Source: Paraburkholderia caledonica NBRC 102488 (lineage in GTDB: Bacteria > Pseudomonadota > Gammaproteobacteria > Burkholderiales > Burkholderiaceae). From it: a stretch of DNA of 64,000 bases. The stretch spans positions 62,001-126,000 of the forward strand of contig NZ_BAYE01000013.1 in NCBI RefSeq assembly GCF_000685095.1, written 5' to 3'. Of this stretch, positions 51,860 through 60,683 are shown piece by piece. The first letter of the stretch is position 1. Every line of letters begins with the position of its first letter. The translations under genes were made by a program, and so were the position numbers. Under the pieces are notes generated by a model. The model was not told the origin of the DNA. It was given only the letters and a program-made list of their open reading frames with translations, and did no database searches.

Positions 51860-52648
51860 TCAATCTTCGAGGCGCGCGCATGCGGTTGTTATCTCGTCGC
51901 GCAGACGCAGTAGGGGCGTAGCTAATTCGCTCACCACGCTGTCGCTCGACGCGGCCGTGCGGACGCTGAAGTTGAGGACCAGCAACCGGTGTCCGGGAAT
52001 GGCGAGCGGGGTTGCGAGGGCGATCACTTCTGGCTGCCAGCTTGCGACGCAACAGCCGTTGGTGTGCACATCGTGCACGGCCTGTGCGATCTCTTTTGCG
52101 AGGCGCTCCCAGCCGCTCCGCCCGCGTCGTTTGAATGCATCCATCAGACGGGCGAATTCGGCCTGCGGCTGCATCGCGAGATAGGCGCGGCCGAGCGACG
52201 TCAGCTCCATCGGCACCCGTTGTCCCGAGACGATGGTACGTAATGACGCTCGCTGGTTATAGCGAATGGACTCGAGGTAGACCATCTCTTCACGGTCGGC
52301 GCCCGCGATTCCGACATTGATATGCCTGGTCTGGGCAGTGTCGCGGATGAGCGGCCCAGCGGCATTGAGAACCGTAGATCCGCTGCGCAGCGCCTGCGCG
52401 AGACTGAGCACCGGCAGCCCCAGTCTGTATGCCCTGCGCGCGGAGTCGTGTTCGAGATAACCGGCTTCCACGAGCGTTCGCGTGAGGCGGCTCACTGTCG
52501 CCTTCGGCAAGCCCGTGCGTTCCGCAAGATCGCCGTTGCCCAGAAGCGTCGCACCCGGACCGAACGCGCGCAGCAACTCGAGCCCGCGTTCGAGCGATCG
52601 ATTCGATGGAGACGCGCCCCGTTCCGGTTGTTGATTCTTGTTCGCCAT
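51860..52648 (-). CDS. IclR-family transcriptional regulator
   Basis: 262 residues. The N-terminal winged HTH is SLERGLELLRAFGPGATLLGNGDLAERTGLPKATVSRLTRTLVEAGYLE. The C-terminal effector domain has the family pattern VYLESIRYNQRASLRTIVSGQRVPMELTSLGRAYLA. It probably controls the MFS gene and the synthetase/crotonase operon through the palindromes at 50350-50413. The ATG at 52648 is the best fit to the domain start, although its RBS is weak; a longer frame begins at 52714. Confidence 0.9.
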   Translation of the reverse strand: MANKNQQPERGASPSNRSLERGLELLRAFGPGATLLGNGDLAERTGLPKATVSRLTRTLVEAGYLEHDSARRAYRLGLPVLSLAQALRSGSTVLNAAGPLIRDTAQTRHINVGIAGADREEMVYLESIRYNQRASLRTIVSGQRVPMELTSLGRAYLAMQPQAEFARLMDAFKRRGRSGWERLAKEIAQAVHDVHTNGCCVASWQPEVIALATPLAIPGHRLLVLNFSVRTAASSDSVVSELATPLLRLRDEITTACARLED

Positions 52649-52823
52649 AGACAGAGAGGTGTCGTGCTGAATGTTAAGAGGCTGAATATCGATGCACGCA
52701 TCAGCGTGTATCAAAGCACATGAAGTACATCGTAGCGCCGCGGCCCGGTCTGCGGATCATTGTGGGCGCCTGGCGTCTGGAACGGAAGCAGGGCGGCGAG
52801 ACTGACTAAAAGAGGGTAGTCCG

Positions 52824-53624
52824 ATGATCATCAACAATGCAAACCTCCTGCGTGCAGCACTGTCTGCGGCACTCTTCAGCGGTGCACTGATATCAACCGC
52901 AGTTCATGCCGCTGACGTTCATGTCCTTGCAACCGGAGCGCTATCCGCAGCGTTCAGGGAACTCGGACCGGGCTATGAACGGCAGACGGGCAATCACCTC
53001 ATCATATCGTGGGGGCCTTCATACGGTACGTCCGCTGACGCTTTGCCCACGCGCATCCGAAATGGCGAAGCAATGGACGTCTGCCTGATGATTCGCCCTG
53101 CGCTAGACGAACAGATCAGCGAGGGAAAGTTTTTTCCGGACACTCGCACGGACCTCGTTGCTTCGCGAATCGGTGTCGCGGTGCAGGCCGGCATGCCGAA
53201 GCCGGATGTGAGCACCGTTGACAAACTGCGTAATGCACTGCTCGCAGCAAAGTCAGTGGCTTTCTCCGAGGGAGCGAGCGGCACCTATATCACCGGGACG
53301 TTGTTTCCCAGGCTCGGCATCGCGTATCAAATGAAAGCCAGGAGTGTGCAGATCAAAGGGAAGGAGCTGGTCGGAACGGCCATCAAGCGAGGAGACGCCG
53401 AACTCGGATTGCAACAGATCAGCGAGCTTCGCGCCATTCAGGGGATTCAGTACGTCGGGCCGCTGCCCGAGGAAGTCCAGAAGGCGAGCGTCGTATCCGC
53501 CGCGGTGTCGACAAGCGCGCAGGAGCGGGAAGGGGCCGCGGCGCTCATTTCTTATCTGAAAACGCCGGCAGCGTCGGCGGTGTTCGAAAAGACCGGTCTC
53601 GATCCAATCGGTCCGGGACAGTGA
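52824..53624 (+). CDS. ModA-like periplasmic substrate-binding protein
   Basis: 266 residues. A signal peptide ends STAVHA. The mature protein follows the molybdate-binding ModA family: VHVLATGALSAAFRELGPGYERQTGNHLIISWGPSYGTSADALPTRIRNGEAMDVCLM, then VAFSEGASGTYITGTLFPRLGI and GDAELGLQQISEL. ModB and ModC are absent, so it is an orphan binding protein or has another oxyanion or organic ligand. The RBS AGAGGG precedes the ATG. It converges on the Lpd-like gene. Confidence 0.85.
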   Translation: MIINNANLLRAALSAALFSGALISTAVHAADVHVLATGALSAAFRELGPGYERQTGNHLIISWGPSYGTSADALPTRIRNGEAMDVCLMIRPALDEQISEGKFFPDTRTDLVASRIGVAVQAGMPKPDVSTVDKLRNALLAAKSVAFSEGASGTYITGTLFPRLGIAYQMKARSVQIKGKELVGTAIKRGDAELGLQQISELRAIQGIQYVGPLPEEVQKASVVSAAVSTSAQEREGAAALISYLKTPAASAVFEKTGLDPIGPGQ

Positions 53625-53664
53625 GTTGCATTGTGTCCGGGCGCGGGCAGATCGAGCAAGTAAC

Positions 53665-53696
53665 GCGCGAGCCCGTCAGATTCAACGGACTCGCGC
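53665..53696. terminator. Hairpin between convergent modA-like and lpd-like genes
   Basis: Outer arms GCGCGAG (53665-53671) and CTCGCGC (53690-53696) with inner pairing CCGT (53673-53676) and ACGG (53685-53688). It lies between two convergent stops (53624 and 53724) and is a plausible bidirectional terminator without a T-run. Confidence 0.5.
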
Positions 53697-53723
53697 AGTC
53701 CGCGCCCAGGCGCTGGTCGCCCG

Positions 53724-55121
53724 TTAAGCCTCCCTTGCCGGAACCTTCGATAGAAGCGGGCCCAAACCTTCGGCGAACGTCAGATGCGAGATGACAGCAT
53801 CGCGCAGTTTCGGGTACGGAAGCTCTGCGATCATTGCCGTCTGCACCGAAGCCATGACCTCGCCCGCCTCCGGTCCGATCATCGAGAATCCCAGGATACG
53901 ATCGTCTTTGGCGCCGACGAGAACCTTCATGAATCCCTGAGTTTCGTCGGTCGCTTCAGTTCGCAGCACATTGCTCATTGGGAGTGTCGCGACGCGAACC
54001 GCAATGCCGGCCCGAAGCGCATCGCGTTCGTTCAAACCCGCACGTGCGAGCGGTGGATCAGTGAATAACGTGTACGGAACCAGGCGGCCGGTTGTCGTTC
54101 GATCTCCGCCCGCGAGGTTGTCGCGCACTATCCTGAAGTCGTCTACCGAAACATGCGTGAACTGCGGACTGCCCGCGACTTCGCCGATTGCCCACACGCC
54201 GGGTGCCGATGCCTGCAACCTGTCGTTGACGCGAATGTATCCGCGTTCGTCGAGTTCGACGCCTGCCTGCTCCAGCCCGATATCGGCCGTATTGGGAACC
54301 CGTCCGGCCGCAACGAGGATGTCACTGCCTTCAATCACCCGTTCCCCCGAAGCGGTCCTCAGCACGACGCGAATCTGCGTACCGGAGCGGCCTTCGACAC
54401 GGACCGTTTCAGCACTCGTCACGATATCGATTCCTTCGTTGCTCAGAATTCCACGCATCTCTTCGCTGATGTCCACGTCTTCGCGAGCCATCAGGCGGGC
54501 GCCGCGCTCGACGATTGTCACGCGACTTCCGAAGCGGCGATAAGCCTGTGCCATCTCGATGCCGATATAACCGCCGCCCAACACGACCAGATGCGCTGGA
54601 GCGTAGTCGAGATCGAGCGCGCCGATATGCGTCAGCGGACCGGCGGCCAGCAATCCGGGCACATCGGGAATTGCAGCGTGCGTGCCGACATTCACGACCA
54701 CCTGATCGCCGACGAGCGTGCGCGTGCCGCCGTCGTTCAGTTGCACCGCGATCGTCTTCGGTCCGATGAAACGGCCGGAGCCCATGATCAACTCGGCGCC
54801 GCTCGACGCGTATGCCTGCACGTGAAACGCCGCCTCTCTTTCGATCATGCCGCGCTTGCGTTCGCGCACCTTCGCCATGTCGACGGCGATTGGACCGGTC
54901 GTCGTGCCAAAGTCGCCGGCATGCCGCGCCAGATGCGCGACACGCGCGCTCCATATTTCATTCTTGCTCGGCAGGCAAGCCACGGCGGGGCATGACCCAC
55001 CGACCCACTGTCGCTCGACTACGGCGACCCGTTGTCCCGATCGCCCCAGATGCCACGCCAGAAGCTTGCCGCCCTGGCCGCTGCCGAGAATCAACGTATC
55101 GAAATGTTCAACTTGAGACAT
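53724..55121 (-). CDS. Pyridine-nucleotide disulfide oxidoreductase (dihydrolipoamide dehydrogenase-like)
   Basis: 465 residues. FAD motif LILGSGQGGKLLAWHLGRSGQRVAVVE. The redox disulfide is in GGSCPAVACLPSK (C-x4-C). NAD motif VVLGGGYIGIEMAQAYRRFGSRVTIVE. FAD-binding VWAIGEVAG and a C-terminal dimerisation domain with HLTFAEGLGPLL. The last part lacks the usual HPT dyad of Lpd and reads SHLTFAE, so lipoamide may not be the substrate; the mercuric-reductase-like branch is an alternative. GGAGGATTTC fixes the start at 55121. It lies 124 bases after an AhpD-like gene in the same direction. Confidence 0.88.
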   Translation of the reverse strand: MSQVEHFDTLILGSGQGGKLLAWHLGRSGQRVAVVERQWVGGSCPAVACLPSKNEIWSARVAHLARHAGDFGTTTGPIAVDMAKVRERKRGMIEREAAFHVQAYASSGAELIMGSGRFIGPKTIAVQLNDGGTRTLVGDQVVVNVGTHAAIPDVPGLLAAGPLTHIGALDLDYAPAHLVVLGGGYIGIEMAQAYRRFGSRVTIVERGARLMAREDVDISEEMRGILSNEGIDIVTSAETVRVEGRSGTQIRVVLRTASGERVIEGSDILVAAGRVPNTADIGLEQAGVELDERGYIRVNDRLQASAPGVWAIGEVAGSPQFTHVSVDDFRIVRDNLAGGDRTTTGRLVPYTLFTDPPLARAGLNERDALRAGIAVRVATLPMSNVLRTEATDETQGFMKVLVGAKDDRILGFSMIGPEAGEVMASVQTAMIAELPYPKLRDAVISHLTFAEGLGPLLSKVPAREA

Positions 55122-55245
55122 GAAATCCTCCAGTACACCTGCGAGTGAGTTGGCCAGTGCGGCAGCGATCCGGCTTTCCGCCAGAGCGCAACGATGCGGC
55201 GAGCGGCACGTCACTGGGTGACGAGTCCGCCCGACTACGCACGTG

Positions 55246-55785
55246 TTACTTGACCGGCGGGAAATCGACGTCAGTGTCGTTAATGCGATTGAATGTATTG
55301 GTGAAGATCGTCATCGCGATCGCCAGCGAAATCTCAGCCAGTTGCGTGTCGCTGTAACCGGCGGCGCGAATGGCTGTGAACTCGCTTTCATCAATCGTGC
55401 CGCGCGTGCTCTGCAGGGTCAGCACGAAGTGGACGAGCGCGTCGCGCTTCGCGTCGCCCGCCGCCTTGCCCGCGCGAATCTGACGGAGCACCTCGGGCGA
55501 GAGGCCTGTCATCTTTCCCAACATCACGTGAGCGGCCACGCAGTAATCACAACCCGTCTGCTCGCTGACAAGTAGCTTGATGGTTTCCAGATCCTGTTTG
55601 CTGAGACTGCTGGACGCGAGCGCGCCTTCCGCATCCAGCACGGCGTTCAATGTCGCGGGTGCGACGTGACCAACCGCCGCGAACAGGTTCGGCACGCTGC
55701 CGCCTGCGATTTTCCGTACCCGTGCATAGACTTCGGCGGTGGCGCCCGTGGCGTTCGAAACTGCGGGGATTGCAATGCGACTCAT
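55246..55785 (-). CDS. AhpD-like carboxymuconolactone decarboxylase family protein
   Basis: 179 residues. LVSEQTGCDYCVAAHVMLGKMTGLSPEVLRQIRAG is the AhpD core with redox pair CDYC and the proton-relay His. The rest is helical, ending AIAMTIFTNTFNRINDTDVDF. Predicted thiol peroxidase or oxidoreductase. ATG 55785 follows GAGGTCGATC. Upstream of the Lpd-like gene and divergent from an AraC gene (111-base gap), so the AraC product probably regulates it. Confidence 0.9.
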   Translation of the reverse strand: MSRIAIPAVSNATGATAEVYARVRKIAGGSVPNLFAAVGHVAPATLNAVLDAEGALASSSLSKQDLETIKLLVSEQTGCDYCVAAHVMLGKMTGLSPEVLRQIRAGKAAGDAKRDALVHFVLTLQSTRGTIDESEFTAIRAAGYSDTQLAEISLAIAMTIFTNTFNRINDTDVDFPPVK

Positions 55786-55896
55786 GATCGACCTCATGCG
55801 TTGGTGGTTAGGAGCCTCCACTTTAGGGTCGCGAAATGATCTTGTTGAGCCTCCGGATTGCCAATATCATGCTCAAAAGTATCAAACGAGGTAGGT

Positions 55897-56859
55897 ATGT
55901 CACTCACGCTCGATTGGCTGAGCCGTCTGCTCGGCATGATGACGGTGCGCGGGCAGCTCGAACTCCGATGCTCGTACGGCGCTCCCTGGCAAGTGATCTA
56001 CGACGATTCCGCTGCCGGGGAAATGCCGTATCACATCGTGCTTGGCGGGGCCGCCATTCTGGAGACGCCCGGCGAGGGCAAACCGCAAGATCTGGGCGCC
56101 GGCGACATCGTGATGTTGACGCACGGTTCGGCCCATATTCTTCACGACGGCAGCGGTGCGCGCCCGAAGCCTGCGCGCCAGCGCCAGACGTTGAATCTGA
56201 CCGTTAGCGAAAATAAAGGCAGTGGTCAGCGCCTTGAAATGCTCTGCGGTCGAATCGTGCTGGCGCCGCCGCACGACCGCTTGATCAGGGCATATCTGCC
56301 TCCTCGGCTCGTTGTCCGGACATCGGCCGCAAGGGCTTCGTCCAGCGCCGAGACGCTCGCGCAATTAAAAGGTCTGATGGCGCTCATGCAGGCGGAATCG
56401 AGTGCAGACAGGCTGGGCGGCTATGCAATGCTGAACGCGCTGTCTACGGCGCTGTTCGCGCTCGCGCTGCGTATGTCCGGCGAGTCTGACGAGGCGCCGA
56501 CCGGGTTGCTGGCTCTCGCTGGACATCCGCGCCTCGCCCCGGCGCTTGCAGCGATATTCAACGAGCCGGCCTATCCGTGGACCCTGTCTGAACTGTCCGA
56601 ACTTTGCAGCATGTCGCGCGCGACTTTGCTTCGCCACTTTCAGGACAAGGTGGGACGCTCGCCTAATGAACTCCTGACAGACGTCCGGATGGCATTGGCC
56701 GCCAATGAGTTGAAAAAACCAGGCGTTTCCACCGAGGTCGTAGCCGAGACGGTCGGCTATCAATCCGTCGCGGCGTTCCGCCGTGCCTTCACCCAACATC
56801 TGGGCATGACGCCCGCCGACTGGCGTCGTTCCGAGGACAAGCAGCACGGACTGTCGTGA
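55897..56859 (+). CDS. AraC-family regulator with cupin sensor domain
   Basis: 320 residues. The N-terminal 190 match the AraC cupin_6-type domain (SRLLGMMTVRGQLELRCSYGAPWQVIYDDSAAGEMPYHIVLGGAAILETPG, then DIVMLTHGSAHILHDGSG). The C-terminal HTH pair is LSELCSMSRATLLRHFQDKVGRSPNELLTDVRMALAANEL and VGYQSVAAFRRAFTQHLGMTPADWRR. Such regulators usually lie divergent from oxidoreductase or AhpD-like genes, as here. GAGGTAGGT precedes ATG 55897. Confidence 0.92.
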   Translation: MSLTLDWLSRLLGMMTVRGQLELRCSYGAPWQVIYDDSAAGEMPYHIVLGGAAILETPGEGKPQDLGAGDIVMLTHGSAHILHDGSGARPKPARQRQTLNLTVSENKGSGQRLEMLCGRIVLAPPHDRLIRAYLPPRLVVRTSAARASSSAETLAQLKGLMALMQAESSADRLGGYAMLNALSTALFALALRMSGESDEAPTGLLALAGHPRLAPALAAIFNEPAYPWTLSELSELCSMSRATLLRHFQDKVGRSPNELLTDVRMALAANELKKPGVSTEVVAETVGYQSVAAFRRAFTQHLGMTPADWRRSEDKQHGLS

Positions 56860-57008
56860 CTTGCACCCGTTCCGGCCCGTCGCAGCGGAGATTGTCGCTG
56901 CGAGGCTCATAAATATTCAAAGCGTTCGACGGATTTTTCCCGCTGCCGCGTTTAAGAAGAAACGGAGCCGTGCCGCGCTTCGACACTGAATGAATGGGAG
57001 AAACCGAC

Positions 57009-57329
57009 ATGACATCGAAAGCGCCATTTCACTTTGGACGCAACGTGCTCGCCGTCGCGGCGACCTGCGCCGCCGTGCTGAGCGCGGCACCTGCCATCGC
57101 CCAGGCAGTGATCATCGCGCCTGTCGCGCCACCGCCGCCCCGCGTCGAAGTCATGCCCGCGCCCCGAGCGGGCTATGTGTGGGACCAGGGCCGCTGGCGT
57201 TGGCACCACGGTCGTTACGAGTGGGCGCCGGGCCATTGGCAGCCGATCCGCGCCGGTTATCGCTGGGTGCCGGGACATTGGGTGCAGCGCGGACCGAACT
57301 GGCGCTGGGTCGAAGGTCATTGGGCGTGA
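57009..57329 (+). CDS. WxxGxW repeat (YXWGXW) exported protein
   Basis: 106 residues. Signal peptide ending AAPAIAQA, a proline-rich linker (APVAPPPPR), then five close repeats of the W-x2-G-x-(W/Y) type: YVWDQGRWRW, HHGRYEW, APGHW, YRWVPGHW and WRWVEGHWA. Such proteins are frequent and often tandem in Burkholderia envelopes; role unknown. ATG 57009 follows GGGAGAAA. Confidence 0.88.
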   Translation: MTSKAPFHFGRNVLAVAATCAAVLSAAPAIAQAVIIAPVAPPPPRVEVMPAPRAGYVWDQGRWRWHHGRYEWAPGHWQPIRAGYRWVPGHWVQRGPNWRWVEGHWA

Positions 57330-57361
57330 AGGGCTCACATGGCTCGAGGAGGCAAGCTGCC

Positions 57362-57463
57362 ATGAAAACACTGATGATATTGCTGCTAGTCGTATCGCTC
57401 GGCGGTTGTGTGGTCTACCCGGCGCGGTCGGTCTACTATCGTCCGGCAGTCGTCGTGTATTGA
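57362..57463 (+). CDS. Very small lipoprotein
   Basis: 33 residues: MKTLMILLLVVSLGGCVVYP with a lipobox (LGGC), then a Tyr/Val-rich tail. The RBS GAGGAGG lies 8 bases before the ATG. It starts 33 bases after the WxxGxW gene, so likely in one operon. Short Tyr-rich lipoproteins of this kind accompany WxxGxW proteins in Burkholderiales; function unknown. Two direct copies of CGCTTGAAAAA (57481-57491, 57493-57503) lie just downstream. Confidence 0.7.
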   Translation: MKTLMILLLVVSLGGCVVYPARSVYYRPAVVVY

Positions 57464-57590
57464 ACAACGGCGTGAATGACCGCTTGAAAAATCGCTTGAA
57501 AAACCGCGCCCGGATAATGCACGCGCGAGGAACCTACGAGGATAGAGACGACGTGAAGCGCATCGCACGTGTGTCGAAGGGCGCGGCCTC

Positions 57591-58151
57591 TTGAGCGAAC
57601 GCGATCCCGACGCGGAATTGCTGGAGCAGGTCGGCCGGCACGATCCGGCCGCCGTGCGCACGCTGGTCGCGCGCAAGCTGCCGCGTCTGCTCGCGGTCGC
57701 CACGCGCATGCTGGGCGACCGCATGGAAGCGGAAGACGTCGCGCAGGAAGTGTTCGTGCGGATCTGGAAACAGGCCACGCGCTGGCGAGAAGGCGAGGCG
57801 AAATTCGACACGTGGATTCATCGGGTCGCACTGAACCTTTGCTATGACCGCCTGCGCGGCCGGCGCGAAGATCCTCGCGACGACCTGCCCGACGAGGTCG
57901 ATCCCGCCGGGCCGCCGGATGCACGGCTGGAAGCGCGCGCCCGCGACGCGCGTGTTCGCGAAGCACTCGCCGCCTTGCCCGCGCGACAACGCGAGGCACT
58001 GGTGCTCACTTATTACCAGGAGATGTCGAACACCGACGCCGCAGCACTGATGGGCGTCACCGTCGATGCGCTGGAAAGTCTGCTGGCCCGCGCGCGCCGC
58101 AATCTGCGCGCTCAACTGGCCGACAGCGGCCTTAGCAAGGACAAGTCATGA
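57591..58151 (+). CDS. ECF-family RNA polymerase sigma factor
   Basis: 186 residues from TTG 57591 (no ATG or GTG is available before the upstream stop at 57543). Region 2 is RLLAVATRMLGDRMEAEDVAQEVFVRIWKQATRWREGEAKFDTWIHRVALNLCYDRLR. Region 4 is ALAALPARQREALVLTYYQEMSNTDAAALMGVTVDALESLLARARRNLRAQL. An ECF factor without C-terminal extension. The stop overlaps the next gene (ATGA), a membrane protein that is probably its anti-sigma factor. The inducing signal is unknown, but the third gene resembles periplasmic stress sensors. Confidence 0.92.
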   Translation: MSERDPDAELLEQVGRHDPAAVRTLVARKLPRLLAVATRMLGDRMEAEDVAQEVFVRIWKQATRWREGEAKFDTWIHRVALNLCYDRLRGRREDPRDDLPDEVDPAGPPDARLEARARDARVREALAALPARQREALVLTYYQEMSNTDAAALMGVTVDALESLLARARRNLRAQLADSGLSKDKS

Positions 58152-58567
58152 CGCCGGAAAGATTCCACCAGATCGTCGAAGCCTATGGCGCCGATCCGCG
58201 CCGCTGGCCGCAACAGGAGCGGGCAGCGGCGCAGGCCTGGGCGAACGCGCATCGCGCGCAAGCGGATGCGTACCTGGCTGTTGCCGCCGAACTCGACACG
58301 TGGCTCGCTGCCGACCATGTTGCGCCGCCGGACGCGGCGCTGCAGCAGCGCATTATCGGCAGCGCACCGCGGCGGCGGCCTGCCGCGCAGCGACGCGCAT
58401 GGTGGTGGTCAGGCGCGGCGGTCGCGGGCGTCGGCTTGCTCGGCGGCGCGGCCGGCGCTTTGGCCGTGTCGTTTTTCGTATTGACCGAAACGGTTCCGCC
58501 GATGCACGAGTCGTCATATCTAACGTCGAGTTTCGGTGGTTCATCCGCCGACTGGAGCGGCGAATGA
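58148..58567 (+). CDS. Probable anti-sigma factor, single-pass membrane protein
   Basis: 139 residues. The cytoplasmic N-terminus MTPERFHQIVEAYGADPRRWPQQERAAAQAW is a pattern seen in small partners of ECF sigma factors, and one transmembrane helix (WWWSGAAVAGVGLLGGAAGALAVSFFVL) is followed by a short periplasmic tail. It lacks a zinc H-x3-C-x2-C motif. Overlaps by 4 bases with genes on both sides. Assignment rests on position and topology. Confidence 0.75.
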   Translation: MTPERFHQIVEAYGADPRRWPQQERAAAQAWANAHRAQADAYLAVAAELDTWLAADHVAPPDAALQQRIIGSAPRRRPAAQRRAWWWSGAAVAGVGLLGGAAGALAVSFFVLTETVPPMHESSYLTSSFGGSSADWSGE

Positions 58568-59073
58568 ACAGCCGGTCATGGAAAATCGTTCTGGTGGCCT
58601 CGCTGGTGCTCAATGTGTTCCTGCTGGGCGCGATTGCCGGTGGTGCGTATCAGTGGTTTGCGGCGCGCGGCGCCGCGACACCGCTCGTCGCGCAACAGCG
58701 CGCGTTGCGCTTTGCCGCGCAGACGCTTTCAACCGAGCGGCAAAAAGAGTTTGCCGACAGCCTGAAGAACGGGCGCCGCGAGGCGCGACAGTTCGCGCGC
58801 GAGGCACGCGAAGGGCGGCGCGAGGTGTTGCGTCTGCTGGCCGCTCCGCAGCTCGATCGCCCGGCACTCGATGCCGCCCTCGCTCGCACGCGTGCTGCCG
58901 ACAGCAATCTGCGCGCGCAAGTGGAAAGCAGTGTGGCGGACTTCGCGGCGGGTTTGTCGTCTGAAGAGCGGGTCAAGTTTGCCGACAGCCTCCGCTTGCG
59001 CGGACAGTGGCGCGAGCCGCAGTCCGGCGCCAGTGTCGCGAGGCCGACTAGTCCGGCATCTTCGGGCGATTAA
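58564..59073 (+). CDS. Periplasmic sensor-like protein (CpxP/heavy-metal sensor type)
   Basis: 169 residues: an N-terminal membrane anchor (KIVLVASLVLNVFLLGAIAGGAY) and a helical periplasmic domain rich in Arg, Ala, Leu and Glu (TERQKEFADSLKNGRREARQFAREAREGRREVLRLL, then LSSEERVKFADSLR). This is the layout of the periplasmic heavy-metal sensor / CpxP-Spy superfamily. ATGA overlap with the anti-sigma gene suggests it senses an envelope signal for the sigma/anti-sigma pair. Confidence 0.78.
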   Translation: MNSRSWKIVLVASLVLNVFLLGAIAGGAYQWFAARGAATPLVAQQRALRFAAQTLSTERQKEFADSLKNGRREARQFAREAREGRREVLRLLAAPQLDRPALDAALARTRAADSNLRAQVESSVADFAAGLSSEERVKFADSLRLRGQWREPQSGASVARPTSPASSGD

Positions 59074-59144
59074 AAATCAGACCGGCGCGACGGATATCTA
59101 TCGCACCGCACGTTTAAGCTTTATCTACCGCCGAAGAGGATCGC

Positions 59145-60680
59145 ATGGCTGCGCAACCGAACCTCACCGCCGCTGCAATTGCGCTGAACCGCTTCGGCCT
59201 GGGCGCCCGCGCCGACGATACGCCGCCCGCCGATCCGAAGGCCTGGCTACTCGCACAGTTCGATCAGTACCAGCCGAAGCCGGCTGCGTGGGCGAGCCAG
59301 CCGGATTCGCTGGCAATATCGGGCGAACTCGAACAGCAGCGCATGCAGTTGCGTATGAAGACTCAGCGCAATCCGGGCGGCGCGAGCATGCCCGCACAAA
59401 CGAATGCCCAGACAGGTGAGCAAGCGGCATCGCAAAGCGACACGCGCAAAGATAAGGAAGCCGAACGAAAGGCGATTCGTGCGGAAATACGCGACAACTA
59501 TCGATCGTCCGTGAATGCGCGGGTGGTGAGCGCACTGACCACACAGACGCCCTTTGTCGAGCGGCTGGTTCATTTCTGGGCCAACCACTTTGCGGTGTCG
59601 ACGGAAAAACCCGCTGTGGCGGCGCTCGCCGGCTCATTCGAAGCCGAAGCGATCCGCCCACATGTGCTGGGCCGCTTCGAGGACATGCTGGTTGCGGTGG
59701 AACGTCATCCGGCCATGCAACTGTTTCTCGATCAGACGCGCTCGGTAGGGCCGGACAGCGTCGCGGCGATGCGGGCGGCGCAGCGCAATCCCGAGCGCAA
59801 GCGCGGCCTTAACGAAAATCTCGCGCGCGAAATCATGGAGCTGCATACGCTAGGTGTGCGCAGTGGCTATAACCAGGACGACGTGACCGAATTCGCCCGC
59901 GCGCTGACCGGTTGGAGTCTCGCTGCGGGACCGCGTAATCCCGGGAATATCGCCAACGCTGGCAGTTCAGCCAGTGTAGGCATGCAGGCAAGCCGTCCGA
60001 TGCAAGAGGCCTCGGCGCCGGGCAGCTTCGTGTTTCGCGACGCGTTGCATGAGCCGGGCTCACGAACCATCATGGGCCGCCGCTACGATCAGCCCGGCGA
60101 ACAGCAGGCGCTTGCAATCTTGCATGATCTCGCAAGCGCGCCCGCGACAGCGCAGCACATCGGCTCGAAACTGGCCCGTCATTTCATTGCCGACAATCCG
60201 CCGGCAGGCGTCAGCGAGCGGCTTGCGGGCGTGTTCGAGCGCAGCGGCGGCGATCTGCCGTCCGTCTACCGTGCATTGGTCGACATGCCACAAGCGTGGT
60301 CGCCCGTCGCTGTCAAGTTCAAGACGCCGTGGGAATGGGCGATCTCGTCGATGCGCGGGCTCGGCTGGCAAGACCTCGGCAATCAGCAGGCTGCGCCCAT
60401 CCTGGCGCAGCTCGGTCAACCCGTGTGGCGGCCAGGCTCGCCTGCCGGTTACGACGATATTGCTGCAAGCTGGGCCGCGCCCGATGCGCTGGCGCGCCGC
60501 GTCGAAGTGGCGCAGCGGCTGGCCGCGCGCGTCGGCGACCGGCTCGACGCGCGTTCGCTGGGGCAAGTCCTGCTTGCGGGATCGCTCAGCGCGCCGAGTG
60601 CAGCGGCCGTCGCACGTGCCGAAAGCGCATCCACCGCCATCGCACTTTTGCTGGTCTCGCCCGATTTTCAACGGAGATAG
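59145..60680 (+). CDS. DUF1800-family protein
   Basis: 511 residues. It opens AAIALNRFGLGARADD and contains FVERLVHFWANHFAVS, NENLAREIMELHTLGV, YNQDDVTEFARALTGWS, and PAGVSERLAGVFERSGGDLPSVYRAL, the DUF1800 pattern. DUF1800 and DUF1501 proteins are nearly always encoded together, as here (3-base gap), and are thought to act as an exported pair of unknown chemistry. No clear signal peptide. Starts 71 bases after the ECF operon, possibly its target. Confidence 0.92.
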   Translation: MAAQPNLTAAAIALNRFGLGARADDTPPADPKAWLLAQFDQYQPKPAAWASQPDSLAISGELEQQRMQLRMKTQRNPGGASMPAQTNAQTGEQAASQSDTRKDKEAERKAIRAEIRDNYRSSVNARVVSALTTQTPFVERLVHFWANHFAVSTEKPAVAALAGSFEAEAIRPHVLGRFEDMLVAVERHPAMQLFLDQTRSVGPDSVAAMRAAQRNPERKRGLNENLAREIMELHTLGVRSGYNQDDVTEFARALTGWSLAAGPRNPGNIANAGSSASVGMQASRPMQEASAPGSFVFRDALHEPGSRTIMGRRYDQPGEQQALAILHDLASAPATAQHIGSKLARHFIADNPPAGVSERLAGVFERSGGDLPSVYRALVDMPQAWSPVAVKFKTPWEWAISSMRGLGWQDLGNQQAAPILAQLGQPVWRPGSPAGYDDIAASWAAPDALARRVEVAQRLAARVGDRLDARSLGQVLLAGSLSAPSAAAVARAESASTAIALLLVSPDFQRR

Positions 60681-60683
60681 CCC

